DNA from: Arvicola amphibius
Taxonomy: Eukaryota; Chordata; Mammalia; Rodentia; Cricetidae
Assembly: GCF_903992535.2 (NCBI RefSeq)
Contig: NC_052056.1
Span: 90,954,443-91,018,442 of the forward strand
Direction of reading: 5' to 3'
DNA: 64,000 bases
The translations under genes were made by a program, and so were the position numbers. Positions within the stretch are counted from its first letter, which is position 1. Each line of letters opens with the position of its first letter. Positions 1-9,900 of the stretch are shown in pieces. The notes under the pieces are model-generated. The model did no database searches. It was not told the DNA's origin and worked only from the letters and a program-made list of their open reading frames with translations.

Positions 1-42
<42 letters not shown>

Positions 43-187
43 ACAGTGCTCATGGAGGCTAGAAGATGGTATTGGATCTCCTGGAGCTGAAGTTACAGGT
101 GGTTGTGACCCTGATGTGGGTGCTAGGTAAGGAACTCAGATTCCCTGGAAGCACAGAAGGCACTTTTAACTGCTGGGCCATCTCCCC
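1..187 (-). mobile_element. B3/B2-type SINE, antisense, with (GT)n tail
   Basis: Read on the minus strand this is a tRNA-derived B2/B3 SINE. The head is the complement of gggccatctcc at 177-187, the body has the ggagctgaagttacaggtgg motif typical of antisense B3, and the 3' tail is the pure (GT)19 tract at 1-39 that opens the window. The element may continue upstream of the window. Confidence 0.75.
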
Positions 188-271
188 TCCCTCCCTCCCT
201 TCCTCCCACCCTCCGTCTCCTTTTCTCTCTTTCCCTCTCTTTCTCTTCCTCCTTCCCCCTCTCTCTTTTTT
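188..271. repeat. Pyrimidine-rich tract (left copy)
   Basis: Almost pure C/T sequence. Its right part (231-272) is nearly the same as 707-748 on the other side of the LTR-like unit. Confidence 0.9.
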
Positions 272-655
272 CTGTAGTGAGGGGCTGCGGGCTGCATCCC
301 ACAGCCCAGCTCCCGGCCACCGGCTAGCTTATGCCCCGAAATAACAACACACAAACTGTATTCATTTAAACACTGCCTGGCCCATTAGTTCCAGCCTCTT
401 ATTGTCTAATTCTCACATCTTGCTTTAACCCATATTTAGTAATGTGTGTAGCACCACAAGTGGTGTCTTACCAGGAAAGATTCAGCATGTCTGACCTGGC
501 GGCTGGCTTCATGGCAACTGTTCCAGAGAGGAGAGGCATGGCGATTTTCTGAGGCATCTGCCTCACTTCCCTCTTCCCAGCATCCTGTTCTGTCTACTCC
601 ACCCACCTATGTTCTAACCTATCAGGCCAAGCAGTTTCTTTATTAATTAACCAAT
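272..655 (-). mobile_element. LTR-like interspersed element, copy 1 (truncated)
   Basis: This block shares long stretches with 58411-58774: cactgcctggcccattagtt, attcagcatgtctgacctgg, and the end agtttctttatt...aaccaatgaaa. It lacks the last ~35 bp of the other copy after aaccaatgaaa. I do not recognise the family by name. The size (~360-380 bp) and the TG...CA ends of the other copy suggest a solo LTR on the minus strand. Confidence 0.6.
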
Positions 656-664
656 GAAATCATC

Positions 665-857
665 ATCATTTTTCCTTCCTCCCTCCCTCCCTCTCTCTTT
701 TTCCCTTTCCCTCTCTTTCTCTTCCTCCCTCTCCCCTCTCTTTTTTCCTTCCTTCCTTCCTTCCTTCCTTCCTTCCTTCCTTCCTTCCTCCCTCCCTCCC
801 TCCCTCCCTCCCTCCCTCCCTCCCTCCCTCCCTCCCTCCCTTTCTCTTTCTTTCCAG
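665..857. repeat. Pyrimidine tract with (CCTT)n and (CCCT)n
   Basis: A CT-rich leader (665-746), then (CCTT)n at about 747-788 and (CCCT)n at about 789-841. An SL/PS-rich open frame across it is a product of the repeat. Confidence 0.95.
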
Positions 858-871
858 GTCTCTCTTTTTAC

Positions 872-987
872 TCAGTGCTATGGTTTGAATGTGAAAGGTT
901 CTCTACAGACTCATTTGTTTGGACATTTGGTCCCTGGATGGTGCCACTGTTTGGGGAGGCTATAGAAACCTTACTGGAGGAAATGTG

Positions 988-1027
<40 letters not shown>

Positions 1028-1258
1028 TGTGTAGATAGCTCGGTCTCACTCCCTGTCTGTACTCTGCTTCCTGTTTCAGGGAGATGCAAGATACAAGAAA
1101 GTAAGGCTCAGTTCACGTTCCTGCCACCATGGAGCCCCCCCCCCTCGAGGCCACACCTCCTCACCCTGATGGACTGACCCTTCTGAGACTATGAGCCCAA
1201 ATACATCTTCCTCCCTTAATTAGCTTCTGTCCGGTACTTTGATCACAGCAGCTCACAC
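872..1258 (+). mobile_element. MaLR-type LTR (MT group) with internal (GT)n
   Basis: Begins tgctatggtttgaatgtgaa and includes catttggtccctgg and a final ctttgatcacagcag, the usual landmarks of rodent MaLR (MTD/MTE-like) LTRs. A (GT)n tract at 990-1026 replaces part of the middle. Subfamily not resolved. Confidence 0.75.
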
Positions 1259-1337
1259 AGGGAGGGCTTACATAGCCCAGACTGGTCTCCCACTCTCAAC
1301 TCAAGTCACCTTTACTCTCATCTGAGGCTCTTCTGGC

Positions 1338-1433
1338 TAGAGTTTGGATTTTGGGAGTAAGCCATAGACTGGTTCAAGCTGAAATGTGATTCCTTGATAA
1401 AGTAACTCACCTCCTATATTTGCATTTTAATGG
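1338..1433 (+). mobile_element. Possible MIR fragment
   Basis: The order gagtttggattttgggag ... ggttcaagctgaaatgtgat ... ataaagtaactcacctccta follows the core of the mammalian-wide MIR SINE, with heavy divergence. Confidence 0.4.
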
Positions 1434-2320
1434 AGACTCTCAGTGTCTTAACAGCGGAGGGGTTGTAATTCTAGGCACCCTGGTAAGCAGCTTGGAAAAA
1501 TATTTTTCTCCTGAGGAGCCTTTTACTGCCCCTTAAATCTTATCACAGGACTCTGCCGACAGGGCTGGGTGAGTCTTGCAGGTGATTTCTGTCTCTTTCC
1601 AAGCTGGATACCTCCTGGGAAGAAGGCACAATGATAACAACCCAGGTCCTAGTTTTATTAAGTACATTGGCAAGAGAGAAAAAGGGGAAATTACTCAGAA
1701 GGGGACTCAGGTGTGCAGAGAAAAACAAATAAGACATTCGGCCGCTCTGTCCGCAGATAAAACTCATTGGACTGTATCCTGGAATGGGTTCTGAATTTCC
1801 ATAAAAAGACAACCTGTTTCCCCCCCTCCCCCTTTGAGGTTGGGAAGAACAGTTAGATTTCTTTCCTACTGTTTGACATTTTTCCATGCTTGTTGCTGAG
1901 TCTTTGACAGGAGCATTAGCTGGGCTGAAGAATAATGGTGTTGTAAGAACGCTGATAATGGCCCAGGAAAAAAAAAACTATGTATAATACATACCTTGAC
2001 ATTGAATCTCTGAATGCTTTAATAGGTGATATGCACAGACAGAGGCCTTTTGTGTTGGCATGAATGTAACTGTTGCTGTTCTTCTCATTGAACAGCACAA
2101 AGAGCAGGAGAAGAAAATAGATGGGAAATATTCAAATATTTTCCTTGGGGGACTTTGATGTTCTATACACCTATTGGTTCTTTTTAGATTTCCTCAAGTG
2201 TTCAAAGAGACTGAGCATGGATGAGAGCAAGACAGGAGGTGGTGTGGGGGGAGTTTCCTAGTGTTTTCTAGATGTGAGGATTTTATTAGAAAGTGTTTCC
2301 AGATGTGAGGCTCTCATTCA
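1434..2320. other. No gene or repeat recognised
   Basis: Mixed-composition unique sequence. Short open frames on both strands show no family resemblance. A C-run lies near 1819-1831. Confidence 0.6.
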
Positions 2321-2321
2321 A

Positions 2322-2660
2322 ACAGGCTGTGATGGATTATGTTTGTGATCGGTTAAGATTGATGGTCAAGTGGACAGGATCTAGAACCGTCCAGGAGACA
2401 CCCTCTGAGCATGTCTGTGAGGGAGTTTCTAGACTGGGTCAGTTGAGATGGTGAGATACACCCTGAGATGGGGGAAGCACCATCCAGGAGGCTGGGGTCC
2501 TAGACTGAAAAAACAATAAAGGAGAAACTGAGCTAAGGTCCAGCATCTTCCCCACTGCTTCCTGATTGTGAGTCAAGGTAAATCCTTCCTTCTCATTTAA
2601 GTTCCTGTTGTTAGGTGCTCTGTCACAGCAATAAGAAAAGAAACCTATATTACTGAACAA
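2322..2660 (+). mobile_element. ERVL/MaLR-class LTR (MT2-like)
   Basis: Contains gattgatggtcaagtggaca, gcatgtctgtgagggagttt, ggactgaa-type sequence before aataaaggagaaactgagct, and the end tctgtcacagcaataagaaa. These are typical of rodent ERVL-class LTRs of the type that begin with ttgtcaacttgac. Confidence 0.7.
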
Positions 2661-2775
2661 TGTTCCCAGGTATGGTTACAAATATCTACAAATGAAATAA
2701 TTATTTGATTGATTACTGACTTACATTATATAAAAAAAAATCAAAATGGGTTTACATTTAAAAAAAAAGGATTTG

Positions 2776-2950
2776 GGGGCCTGGAGAGTTGACTCAGCAA
2801 TTAAGAGTGCATACTCATACTACTCTTTCAGGTGGCTCACAGCCTCCAGAAACACTAGCTCCAGGGGATCCAGCATCCTCTTCTGGCCTCTGCAGGTAAT
2901 TGCACTCATGTGCACATACACAGACACCCATGATGCACAAAATTAAAATT
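2776..2950 (+). mobile_element. B3-type SINE lacking the B-box segment
   Basis: The A-box head (ctggagagttgactcagcaa) is followed directly by aggtggctcacagcctccag and the B3 body (gctccaggggatccagcatc, cttctggcctctgcagg). The usual stretch with the second promoter box is missing. Confidence 0.8.
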
Positions 2951-3375
2951 GCAAGTGTTTTGCCCAGGATTCTAGTTTATTATGGCATGGTGATCATATA
3001 GCCATTAAAGTATAGCTTGTATATAATTATTTTCCATATATAAGCAATAGATACATTCCAAGAAAGTTCCACTAAGATGTGAGGTGAATCCTGTATAGTC
3101 TTTAACCATTATTATGAAGTAGGAGGATCAATATTTCCAATGGAAAGTATTATTCTGTTTGTAGTCGATGTATTTGAAATAATGAGAGCAGATGAAATTT
3201 CTAGTCAGTGGTTATAGAACTAGGTTTGATATAGTATCACTAAAACTACAGCATTCCTAGACTTCTCTTCAAATTGCTGGGATCACAGATGTCAAGAAGG
3301 ATCCAAGGATGCTGTGGGCTTATGAAGTTTCTCATGAGACATTATTGCTATACAGGCTTACTTGGGAATCATTAT
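2951..3375. other. No gene or repeat recognised
   Basis: AT-rich unique sequence with no convincing feature. Confidence 0.55.
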
Positions 3376-3745
3376 TGTAGAGCAGTTGCCTAGAATTGCC
3401 CAGTGAGGGGCTGAGGTGTGGCTCAGTGGTAGAGCCCCTGCCTAGAATCCCCCAGTGAGGGGCTGGGGTGTGGCTCAGTGGTAGAGCCCCTGCCTAGAAT
3501 CCCCCAGTGAGGGGCTGGGGTGTGGCTCAGTGGTAGAGCCCCTGCCTAGAATCCCCCAGTGAGGGGCTGGGGTGTGGCTAGTGGTAGAGCCCCTGCCTAG
3601 AATCCTCTAGTAGGAGGCTAGTGGTGTGGCTCAACAGTACAGTACCTCCTTCAGCGAAGGGCTGGGAAGCATGGGGAGGAGTTGAGATCCTGCCTAGAAT
3701 TCCACAGTGAGGAGAAGACCCATGCATGGTTCAGTGGTCATAGAA
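3376..3745 (+). repeat. 52-bp ID-derived tandem array, locus A1
   Basis: About seven units. The start of gctcagtgg recurs at 3421, 3473 and 3525, and the truncated gctagtgg at 3577, an exact 52-bp step. The three central units are almost identical; the outer ones (from about 3600) decay. Each unit has an ID-like A box/D-arm (gtggctcagtggtagagc) followed by the internal junction cctagaatcccccagtga. No B-box-containing unit closes this array. Confidence 0.95.
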
Positions 3746-3884
3746 ACAGACGTACAGAATCAAGGAATTTCAAAGGTCTTTGAAATACTTCAATCAATTC
3801 CCAACTTCTCATTATAAAGAAGGGTAAAGTCAGACTTCCTGACAGTGTGTCTGTGACCCCAGACTAAAGAGGTGGGGTAGGGTG

Positions 3885-3932
3885 TCTTGAGTTCAAGGCC
3901 AGCCTGGGCTACTCAGACCTTATCAAAATACT
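3885..3932 (+). mobile_element. B1 fragment
   Basis: Short match to the B1 middle (gagttcaaggccagcctggg followed by ctac). Confidence 0.45.
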
Positions 3933-3954
3933 AAGAGGCTTGCTCAACTTACTC

Positions 3955-3955
<1 letters not shown>

Positions 3956-4032
<77 letters not shown>

Positions 4033-4050
4033 AAGAGAGAGGGGGGGGGG
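3956..4050. repeat. (GA)n microsatellite ending in G10
   Basis: GA dinucleotides with a few A insertions, closing with a G-run at 4041-4050 that touches an ID-like element. Confidence 0.95.
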
Positions 4051-4131
4051 CTGGGCATGGACCAGCCTTAGGGAGATTTCCTAGCAGAATGCATGAGGCC
4101 TGGGTCTCATCCACAGTGAAAAAAAATAGAA
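4051..4131 (+). mobile_element. Monomeric ID-like SINE with B-box region and A-tail
   Basis: Starts ctgggcatgg and contains cctagcagaatgcatgagg, cctgggtctcatccacagtg and an A8 tail. This keeps the anticodon-arm to B-box segment missing from the 52-bp arrays, and is a useful local reference for how the array unit arose. Confidence 0.65.
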
Positions 4132-4761
4132 GAGAAGAAAAGAGAACAAGATGGGGAGGAGGGGGAGGAGGAACAAAGAAGCCCATGAAATTCTAAGGTT
4201 TGTGAGTCATCCTGAGGCTGCAGAGCAGCAGAGGATTGACTTAATCTTGTCTCTGATTTTTGTGTTCTCACAAGCACATCACTGCTAGGGAAGGGAATTG
4301 TGGTATTTTATGTGGCACTTCTACAGTTTTATGTGTTTTCTGAACTTGGAGTCTACTGTCTGTCTTCATAGCCTCTCTTTTATCCGAACATTTATCAGAG
4401 CGTGAAATCTTCTACGGCAATCATCAAACTTCCATTCTGAGAACTTCTTTAGGCAGTGGATATTATGTGCTCCTGGGTAGAACAAGCCATCACACATCCC
4501 TGGGGCTCCAAATTATCAAGAGGGAGACACTCAAAACTGAAATCTTATGTCTGAATACTTTATATTCCCTCTTTACACAGTTTGCACCGACAAGCTTTTT
4601 AAAAAAAAATCTATAAAATGAACTCGTTTACATTAGTTTTATTTATGTTACATTGCTTATGTTAAGAATTGGTTAATATTGTTACCAACATTACTTTTCA
4701 TTTTACTGTCTATGTATTATGTGGGGGCCAGAAGCTGTGTCAGGTTTCTTCTTCAATTGCT
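4132..4761. other. No gene recognised
   Basis: Purine-rich stretch at 4123-4175, then unique sequence that turns AT-rich after 4550. No coding or repeat assignment. Confidence 0.55.
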
Positions 4762-4805
4762 ATCTATTATTATTATTAATTATCATTATTACCATTATTA
4801 TTAGT
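4762..4805. repeat. (ATT)n-rich tract
   Basis: Imperfect ATT/ATC trinucleotide repeat. Confidence 0.8.
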
Positions 4806-4824
4806 TTGAAGATCCAATTATATG

Positions 4825-4993
4825 TATGTGTGTTAGTAATTATAGGGATATATGTGAGTATAATGTCCATAGAGTTGAGATTTTCTGGAGCTGGGGTTGC
4901 AGGTGACTGTGAGAGTCATCCTAAAAGGATTCTGGGAACTGAACTTGGGCGTTGGAACAGAAGTGCTCTTAACCAGTGATTCTTCCCAGCTCT
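4825..4993 (-). mobile_element. B3-type SINE, antisense
   Basis: The order ttctggagctggggttgcag, gggaactgaacttgggcg and agtgctcttaaccagtgatt is a diverged antisense B3. Confidence 0.75.
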
Positions 4994-5231
4994 TCATTTC
5001 TCATCTAGTAATGGGAGGGTAGTTCGGGAGGTCTGCTTGATGAGGTAGTGCTGGTCGTGCTGTTAGGCTTCCTGGCCGGAAGGCGGGAAGGAATTGCATG
5101 AGTTAGGCGGAGGTATGCTGTATGTCGAGGGTAGGATGGCCTATATGCTGGAGTCTTCTCTTTCTTTCCTTACGTCCTTCCTTCATTCATGCTTCATGAA
5201 TCCTTCCGTCTTCTGTTCTCCTTCTCTCGCT

Positions 5232-5312
<81 letters not shown>
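5232..5312. repeat. (CT)n followed by (TTTC)n
   Basis: CT dinucleotides to about 5276, then TTTC tetranucleotides. It abuts an antisense B4 SINE. Confidence 0.95.
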
Positions 5313-5503
5313 GAGGCAGAGTGTCGCAGAAGCTAAAACTCACTGATTTGCTATGCTGGTTGGTTGGCCAATGAGTTCAGTTCTTCACTTCCCTACCCCA
5401 GTGATGGAGTTATATCCTGCTGTACCTGCTTTTATGTGGTTACTGGGTTCTCACATTTGCACAACAAATATTTGATTCACTGAACCATCTCCCCACCTTA
5501 GGA
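5313..5503 (-). mobile_element. B4/RSINE1-type SINE, antisense
   Basis: B1-like part first, then the tRNA-like end: tttatgtggttactgggttc, gcacaacaaatatttgattc, actgaaccatctccccacc. Diverged. Confidence 0.65.
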
Positions 5504-5737
5504 TTACTGGTTTGAGATCAGTCTGGAGTATACAAGAAATCTTGTCTCAAAGTAGAACCAAACTAAACCAGTATGTGAAGTTTTCTTAGTGAGAAAACTC
5601 AAGAGGTCAAAGACCCACTGGGGGCCCTTTGTATGGAATTCAAAGAGGAGGAAGGGTTGGCAACAACATTCATCTTTCACATATTGGAAGCACAGCAAGA
5701 GAGCTCGGTTTATGCTATGTGGGGGTATAACAATTTT

Positions 5738-5919
5738 AAATTTGGTCCTTGTTGGGTACTGGTGGCACATACCTCTAATTCCAGAACCCAGGAGGCAGAG
5801 GTAGATGGATCTCTGAGTACAAGGCCAACCTGTTCTACAGAATGAGTTCTAGGACAGCTAGGGCTACTCTTGAAAAAACAAACAAAAAAACCAAACCAAA
5901 CAAATAAATTTGGTCCTTG
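5738..5919 (+). mobile_element. B1 SINE with 14-bp target duplication
   Basis: B1 body at 5752-5905 (gtactggtggcacatacctc, cccaggaggcagaggtagat, tgagttctaggacagctagg, A-rich tail). The 14-bp repeat aaatttggtccttg flanks it at 5738-5751 and 5906-5919, so both insertion ends are defined. Confidence 0.95.
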
Positions 5920-6057
5920 ATTTGAGATGTCTTAAAGAGATGTGATAAATATTTTCTTCTTCCTTTCTCCCTTCCATCCTTTGTTCTTTCCTTCCATGTC
6001 TCATGAAATCCAGGTTGATTCCAAGCTCACAATATCACTTGTTTTAAACAATTCTTT

Positions 6058-6332
6058 AGTGGTACTAGGAATTGAAATTTAGGGCCTCAACTCATGCTAG
6101 GCAGGTGCTCTACCACTGGACCACACTTCCAGCCCCTCACTGGGGGATTCTAGGCAGGGGCTCTACCACTGAGCCACACCCCAGCCCCTCACTGGGGGAT
6201 TCTAGGCAAGGGCTCTACCACTGAGCCACACCCCAGCCCCTCACTGGGAGATTCTAGGCAGGTGCTCTACCAATGAGCCCCTCACTGGGGGATTCTAGGC
6301 AGATGCTCTACCACTGAGCTATGTCCCTATCC
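6058..6332 (-). repeat. 52-bp ID-derived tandem array, locus A2, with a full ID-like 3' unit
   Basis: Read on the minus strand: four deleted-type units (plus-strand gattctaggcaggggctcta), one shortened at 6272-6279, then a final unit at 6058-6135 that is not deleted. In that last unit the plus strand reads actaggaattgaaatttagg then cctcaactcatgctaggcag, i.e. it keeps the anticodon-arm and B-box region of an ID-like SINE. A B1 lies immediately upstream on the minus strand (6338-6470). Confidence 0.93.
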
Positions 6333-6337
6333 TTTGT

Positions 6338-6470
6338 TGACTCTTTTGAGACAGGGTTGCACAGAATTGCTTAAGCTAGCTTTGACTCACTCTGGAGTCC
6401 ACTAGACCTCAACCTTTCAATCCCCTTGCCTCATTCTCCCAAGTATGTGGGCTGAAAGCAAGCATCCATG
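6338..6470 (-). mobile_element. B1 SINE, antisense, joined to array A2
   Basis: Diverged B1 beginning at cttttgagacagggttgcac on the plus strand. On the minus strand its A-rich tail leads within about 10 bp into the first array unit. Confidence 0.7.
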
Positions 6471-7229
6471 GGCTTCATCCAACTCATACTTTCTATGCGA
6501 AAAAACTGTCAGGCACACCTTGCTCCACCTTGACCTCAAATTGATGCTCTATCTGGTCCCTCCAGTCCTGTCTGGTTAGTAGAAGCCCTGTGTATCCTCA
6601 AACATATACTATGCTAAGAATCCCTTTTTCTACTGCTAAAATAACACGCAAACACAAAACAATTAAAGTGACCCCTTAGACTCTGCAGCTTCGAGGTTAT
6701 AGACTTGTACTTGACCATTTGTTCTGCATTACGACGAAGGCTAATTGTTCTCCTACAGTTGGTTAAGGATATTAGGATGCTAAGTACTGCTAGCACAGTC
6801 TGCAGTTTGGCGCAGGTGCCTGGGGATGACTCATAGGTCCTGCTGGGCTTGCCTTTGAAAGGTGTTTATTTTTCCTCATTAAATCCTGGTGCATTTTTAT
6901 TTTTTTTCTAATGGCATTTTTGTCCTCAGGCTTTCTTTCAAGAAGGAGGCCCGGAGCATCTTCTCCTCCTTCCTTCCCTTTATATCACCAAATCTCTTTT
7001 ATACGGTTAGCTCTTGGCAGAGGCTCTTGTATACTGGGGATTGATTGCACAAAGTAGAGCAATTTGTGGGGATCATCAGGAAGACTCTGGGAGAATTCCT
7101 TCCTTTTACTGTAATCCTTCTACTGGCTTTTGAAATGAGAGGATTGGGTTAGATGATGCCAAGTTGATTTCCACCTGGGAGAGGCCATTGTTTATGACCT
7201 ATAACCCTTACCTGAGTGCGCATGGAGAA
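6471..7229. other. No gene or repeat recognised
   Basis: Unique sequence of average composition. A short T-rich stretch lies at 6898-6908. Confidence 0.55.
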
Positions 7230-7560
7230 GGCCAAGGGCTTGGGTTCTCCTTCTCTCTTTCTGTGTATGGAAGTCAGAGGGCGACCTCAATTGTTGTTGT
7301 TCAGGTGCTGTGCAGCTTGTATTTCGAGACAGGGTCACCTCTCCTTGGTCTGGCCAAGTAGGCTAGAGCCCAGGGACCCTCTAGTCACTACAGTCTCCCC
7401 AGTTCAGGAATTACAAGTGTATACCCCCTACCATGCCTGGATTTAAAAATCACCCCCCCCCAAAAGACTAATCAAACAGCAACAACAACAACAACAACAA
7501 ACCCAGGATTTTGGGGGTCTGAGCTCAAGTTCCCATGCTTGCATGATGCTGTAGAGCAGT
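7230..7560 (-). mobile_element. B4/RSINE1-type SINE, antisense, with (CAA)n
   Basis: Antisense B4 landmarks: tatggaagtcagagggcgac, cgagacagggtcacctctcc, ggccaagtaggctagagccc, then the tRNA-like end at 7505-7555. A C-run (7453-7461) and (CAA)n (about 7479-7501) interrupt the linker. Confidence 0.7.
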
Positions 7561-7675
7561 CTCCTCTGAACGGACACCTTCCCTCTAGGAGGAAGGGGGA
7601 GGAGTTCATGAAACTCAGGAGGTAAACACATTTCACACGTCCGGGAAAGCTGGTCTGTACAAGCTACTAACTAGG

Positions 7676-8035
7676 CTGTGGTGGTTGGAATGAGAAAGAC
7701 CCCCATAAGGGTCCTAGATCTGCACAGTTGGTCATCACGGAGTGGCACTGTTTGAAAAGATCAGGAGGTGTGGCCTTGTTGGAGGAAGTGTGCCTTTGGA
7801 GGTGGGCTTTGAGGTTCCCAAAATCCCAAGCCAGGCCCAGTGGATCTCTGGACTGAGATGTAGGACGCTCAGCCACTTTTCCAGCACTGTGTCTACCTGC
7901 AGGCTCCCTACCATGACGGCAATGGATTAAGCCTCTGAATTGTAAGCAAGCCTACCCCGACTAAGTGCTTTCACCTATAAGAGTTGCTGTCTTCCCGGAG
8001 TTTCTTCATAGCGAAAGAACACTGATTAAGACAAG
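7676..8035 (+). mobile_element. MaLR-type LTR (ORR1/MT-like)
   Basis: Landmarks in order: gtggcactgtttgaaaagat, aggtgtggccttgttggagg, gtgggctttgaggttcccaa, attaagcctctgaattgtaa, ataagagttgctgtc, and the end aacactgattaagacaa. Confidence 0.85.
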
Positions 8036-8519
8036 GGCCTGTCCCCCAGGCTGTGGAAGACATAACCAAAGCTGAGAGAGGAGATTTTCAGATCGGTCCA
8101 GCTACCTGCAGGCTGCCCAGAGGGCTCCAGCTGTGTGACTTTGTGTGTTGTTACCCATGTTGGGGTAGGCTTTTTGGTGACACAGCTGCTCTTTAGTTGC
8201 CTCCAGGAAGTAACCCCTCATTCACGCTCCTGTGACTAACCCCAACAAAATCTCATGGGTTCACCAAATTAGACGTGGTGCAATCATCACTTCAGTCTGC
8301 CGGGAGCTCTCCTTCTGGGATGAGTAGACATGTGTGTATGTTGTGTGTGTCCCCAGGAGAAGCATCTCATACAACATGTGGCAGGCAGTTTATCATCTGA
8401 GCCGTGTCCCCAGCCCTGAGGACATCTATTGGAACAACGAACAAGAGAGATGGCAAAGATGTAGGAGTCTAAAACACATCAAATCACGGAAAAAGAAGAA
8501 TTTCCCCCCTCTTTTCCTG
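8036..8519. other. Unassigned, with a degraded ID-like piece
   Basis: No gene. At about 8350-8418 the plus strand (tttatcatctgagccgtgtc followed by cccagccc) resembles an antisense ID or B4 head. Confidence 0.45.
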
Positions 8520-8861
8520 TTTGTGTATATGTGTGCATGTCTGTGTGTGCTTGAACACATATGGATACATGAATGTGTATGTGTGTGTGTGTGTGTGTGT
8601 GTGTATACATATGGGATTATCTTCCTTTGCTCTGCCACCTTATTCCTCAAGGCATGGGCTCTCGATCAAACTCAAACTCAGAGCTTGCAGATATGGCTAC
8701 TTTGGTTAGCCAGCTTGCTCTGGGGAGCCCTGTCTCTGCTTTCTAGGTCAGGAACTATAGGTAGATATCGACACCGCGTGGCCTTTATACAGATTCTGGG
8801 GATCCAAACTGGTCCTGATTTGTGCAGCAAGCACTTGAACCACTGAGCCATCTCCAAAGTC
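8520..8861 (-). mobile_element. B4/RSINE1-type SINE, antisense, with (GT)n tail
   Basis: The tail includes (GT)n at about 8573-8604. The body continues to the tRNA-like end tgtgcagcaagcacttgaac, cactgagccatctcc. Confidence 0.75.
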
Positions 8862-9240
8862 CTAGAAGAGTTCGTTTGGTGACACCATAAAAGGAAACTA
8901 TCACGTACCCAGAACGAAAAGCAGAATTGAGCCAGACCCTCCTCAACTGCGCGTGGAGTCTTCAGATGGCTCTCACCCAATCTTGTCTGCTGACTCAGCT
9001 CAGACAATCAGCAAGGAGACAGATCTTGCACAGAAGTGAGAAAAATTTCAATAGGATGCCGATGATCAATGGGGGAGTGTCAAGGGACACAGGATGCTGC
9101 AGTTTTAATACTGGTAGAAATCCCAACTGCACTTTTTAAAACAATGTGGATTTCGTTCTTTCTTCATGGTCTTGCCCCAACAGCAAATGGCAGCTTTCTA
9201 ACTAGATCCAGATGGAATGATCACTGCAGAGGTTGTTTTT
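8862..9240. other. No gene or repeat recognised
   Basis: Unique sequence; short frames only. Confidence 0.55.
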
Positions 9241-9360
9241 AAATTTACCTTTTCTTGAATATAGGATTTTGCTGTATAGTACAGGCTATACAGTTGCGAT
9301 TCTCCTGCCTCATACTCAATCCGAGTGCTGGTAGATACGTATCACCATGTCTAGCTTTTT
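9241..9360 (-). mobile_element. B1 fragment, antisense
   Basis: Diverged antisense B1: ggattttgctgtatagtaca, cgattctcctgcctcatact, ccgagtgctgg. Confidence 0.6.
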
Positions 9361-9364
9361 GTTT

Positions 9365-9575
9365 TCTTGTGACGGGGTCACATGTAGCCTAGGCTAGCCT
9401 CCAATTCCCTCTGTAGCTGAGGATAACTTTGAACTCTTGATCCTCTTCCATCTACCCCTGAGTGCTGGCATTACAGGTGTGCACCACCATATGTGGTCCT
9501 GGGCATGGAATCCAGGGCTTTGTGGGTGCTAGGCAAGCCCTCTACCTCCTGAGCTACATACATTCCCACCCCCAG
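9365..9575 (-). mobile_element. B4 (ID_B1-type) SINE, antisense
   Basis: B1 part (cttgtgacggggtcacatgt ... gtgctggcattacaggtgtg) followed by an ID part with the B-box region (catggaatccagggctttgt, gggtgctaggcaagccctct, cctgagctacata). On the minus strand the order is ID then B1, the standard B4 arrangement. Confidence 0.85.
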
Positions 9576-9589
9576 ATTTATATATCAGT

Positions 9590-9900
9590 ACCATGGGAAC
9601 CCTTGTTTCTTTATGGAGACAAAACATATATGAATAAAGTACATTCCCAGAGTTATGTAAGCACCCCCATGAGCTGCTTCCTGGACCTTCTCATCTCCCC
9701 AAATAGAAACACTGTACCCAGTGAATAATAGCCTCCTGGCTCCCCCTTTTACTGGCCTCTGCATGAAGAATCATCTAACACTTGTCCTTTTGAGTCTGGT
9801 TTATTTCATGTAGCATATCCTTAGGAATTCTTGACAGCTATTTAGAATTTGGCTGCCCCAGTGTTTTGGATACAGATTTCTGTACTACGTGACATAATTC
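9590..9900. mobile_element. Possible ancient L1M-like fragment
   Basis: The string acacttgtccttttgagtct followed by ggtttatttcatgtagcata resembles an old mammalian L1 3'-end segment. Family from memory only. Confidence 0.35.

Noticed and set aside
3417..3450. tRNA gene in the 52-bp unit
   Set aside because: Only the D-arm/A-box part is present; there is no anticodon arm, T-arm, acceptor pairing or terminator.
3376..3745. CRISPR-like repeat array
   Set aside because: The 52-bp units are directly joined with no spacers, the genome is mammalian, and the unit is derived from a tRNA-type SINE.
8334..8846. 170-codon plus-strand frame
   Set aside because: It is almost wholly an antisense B4 SINE with a (GT)n tail.
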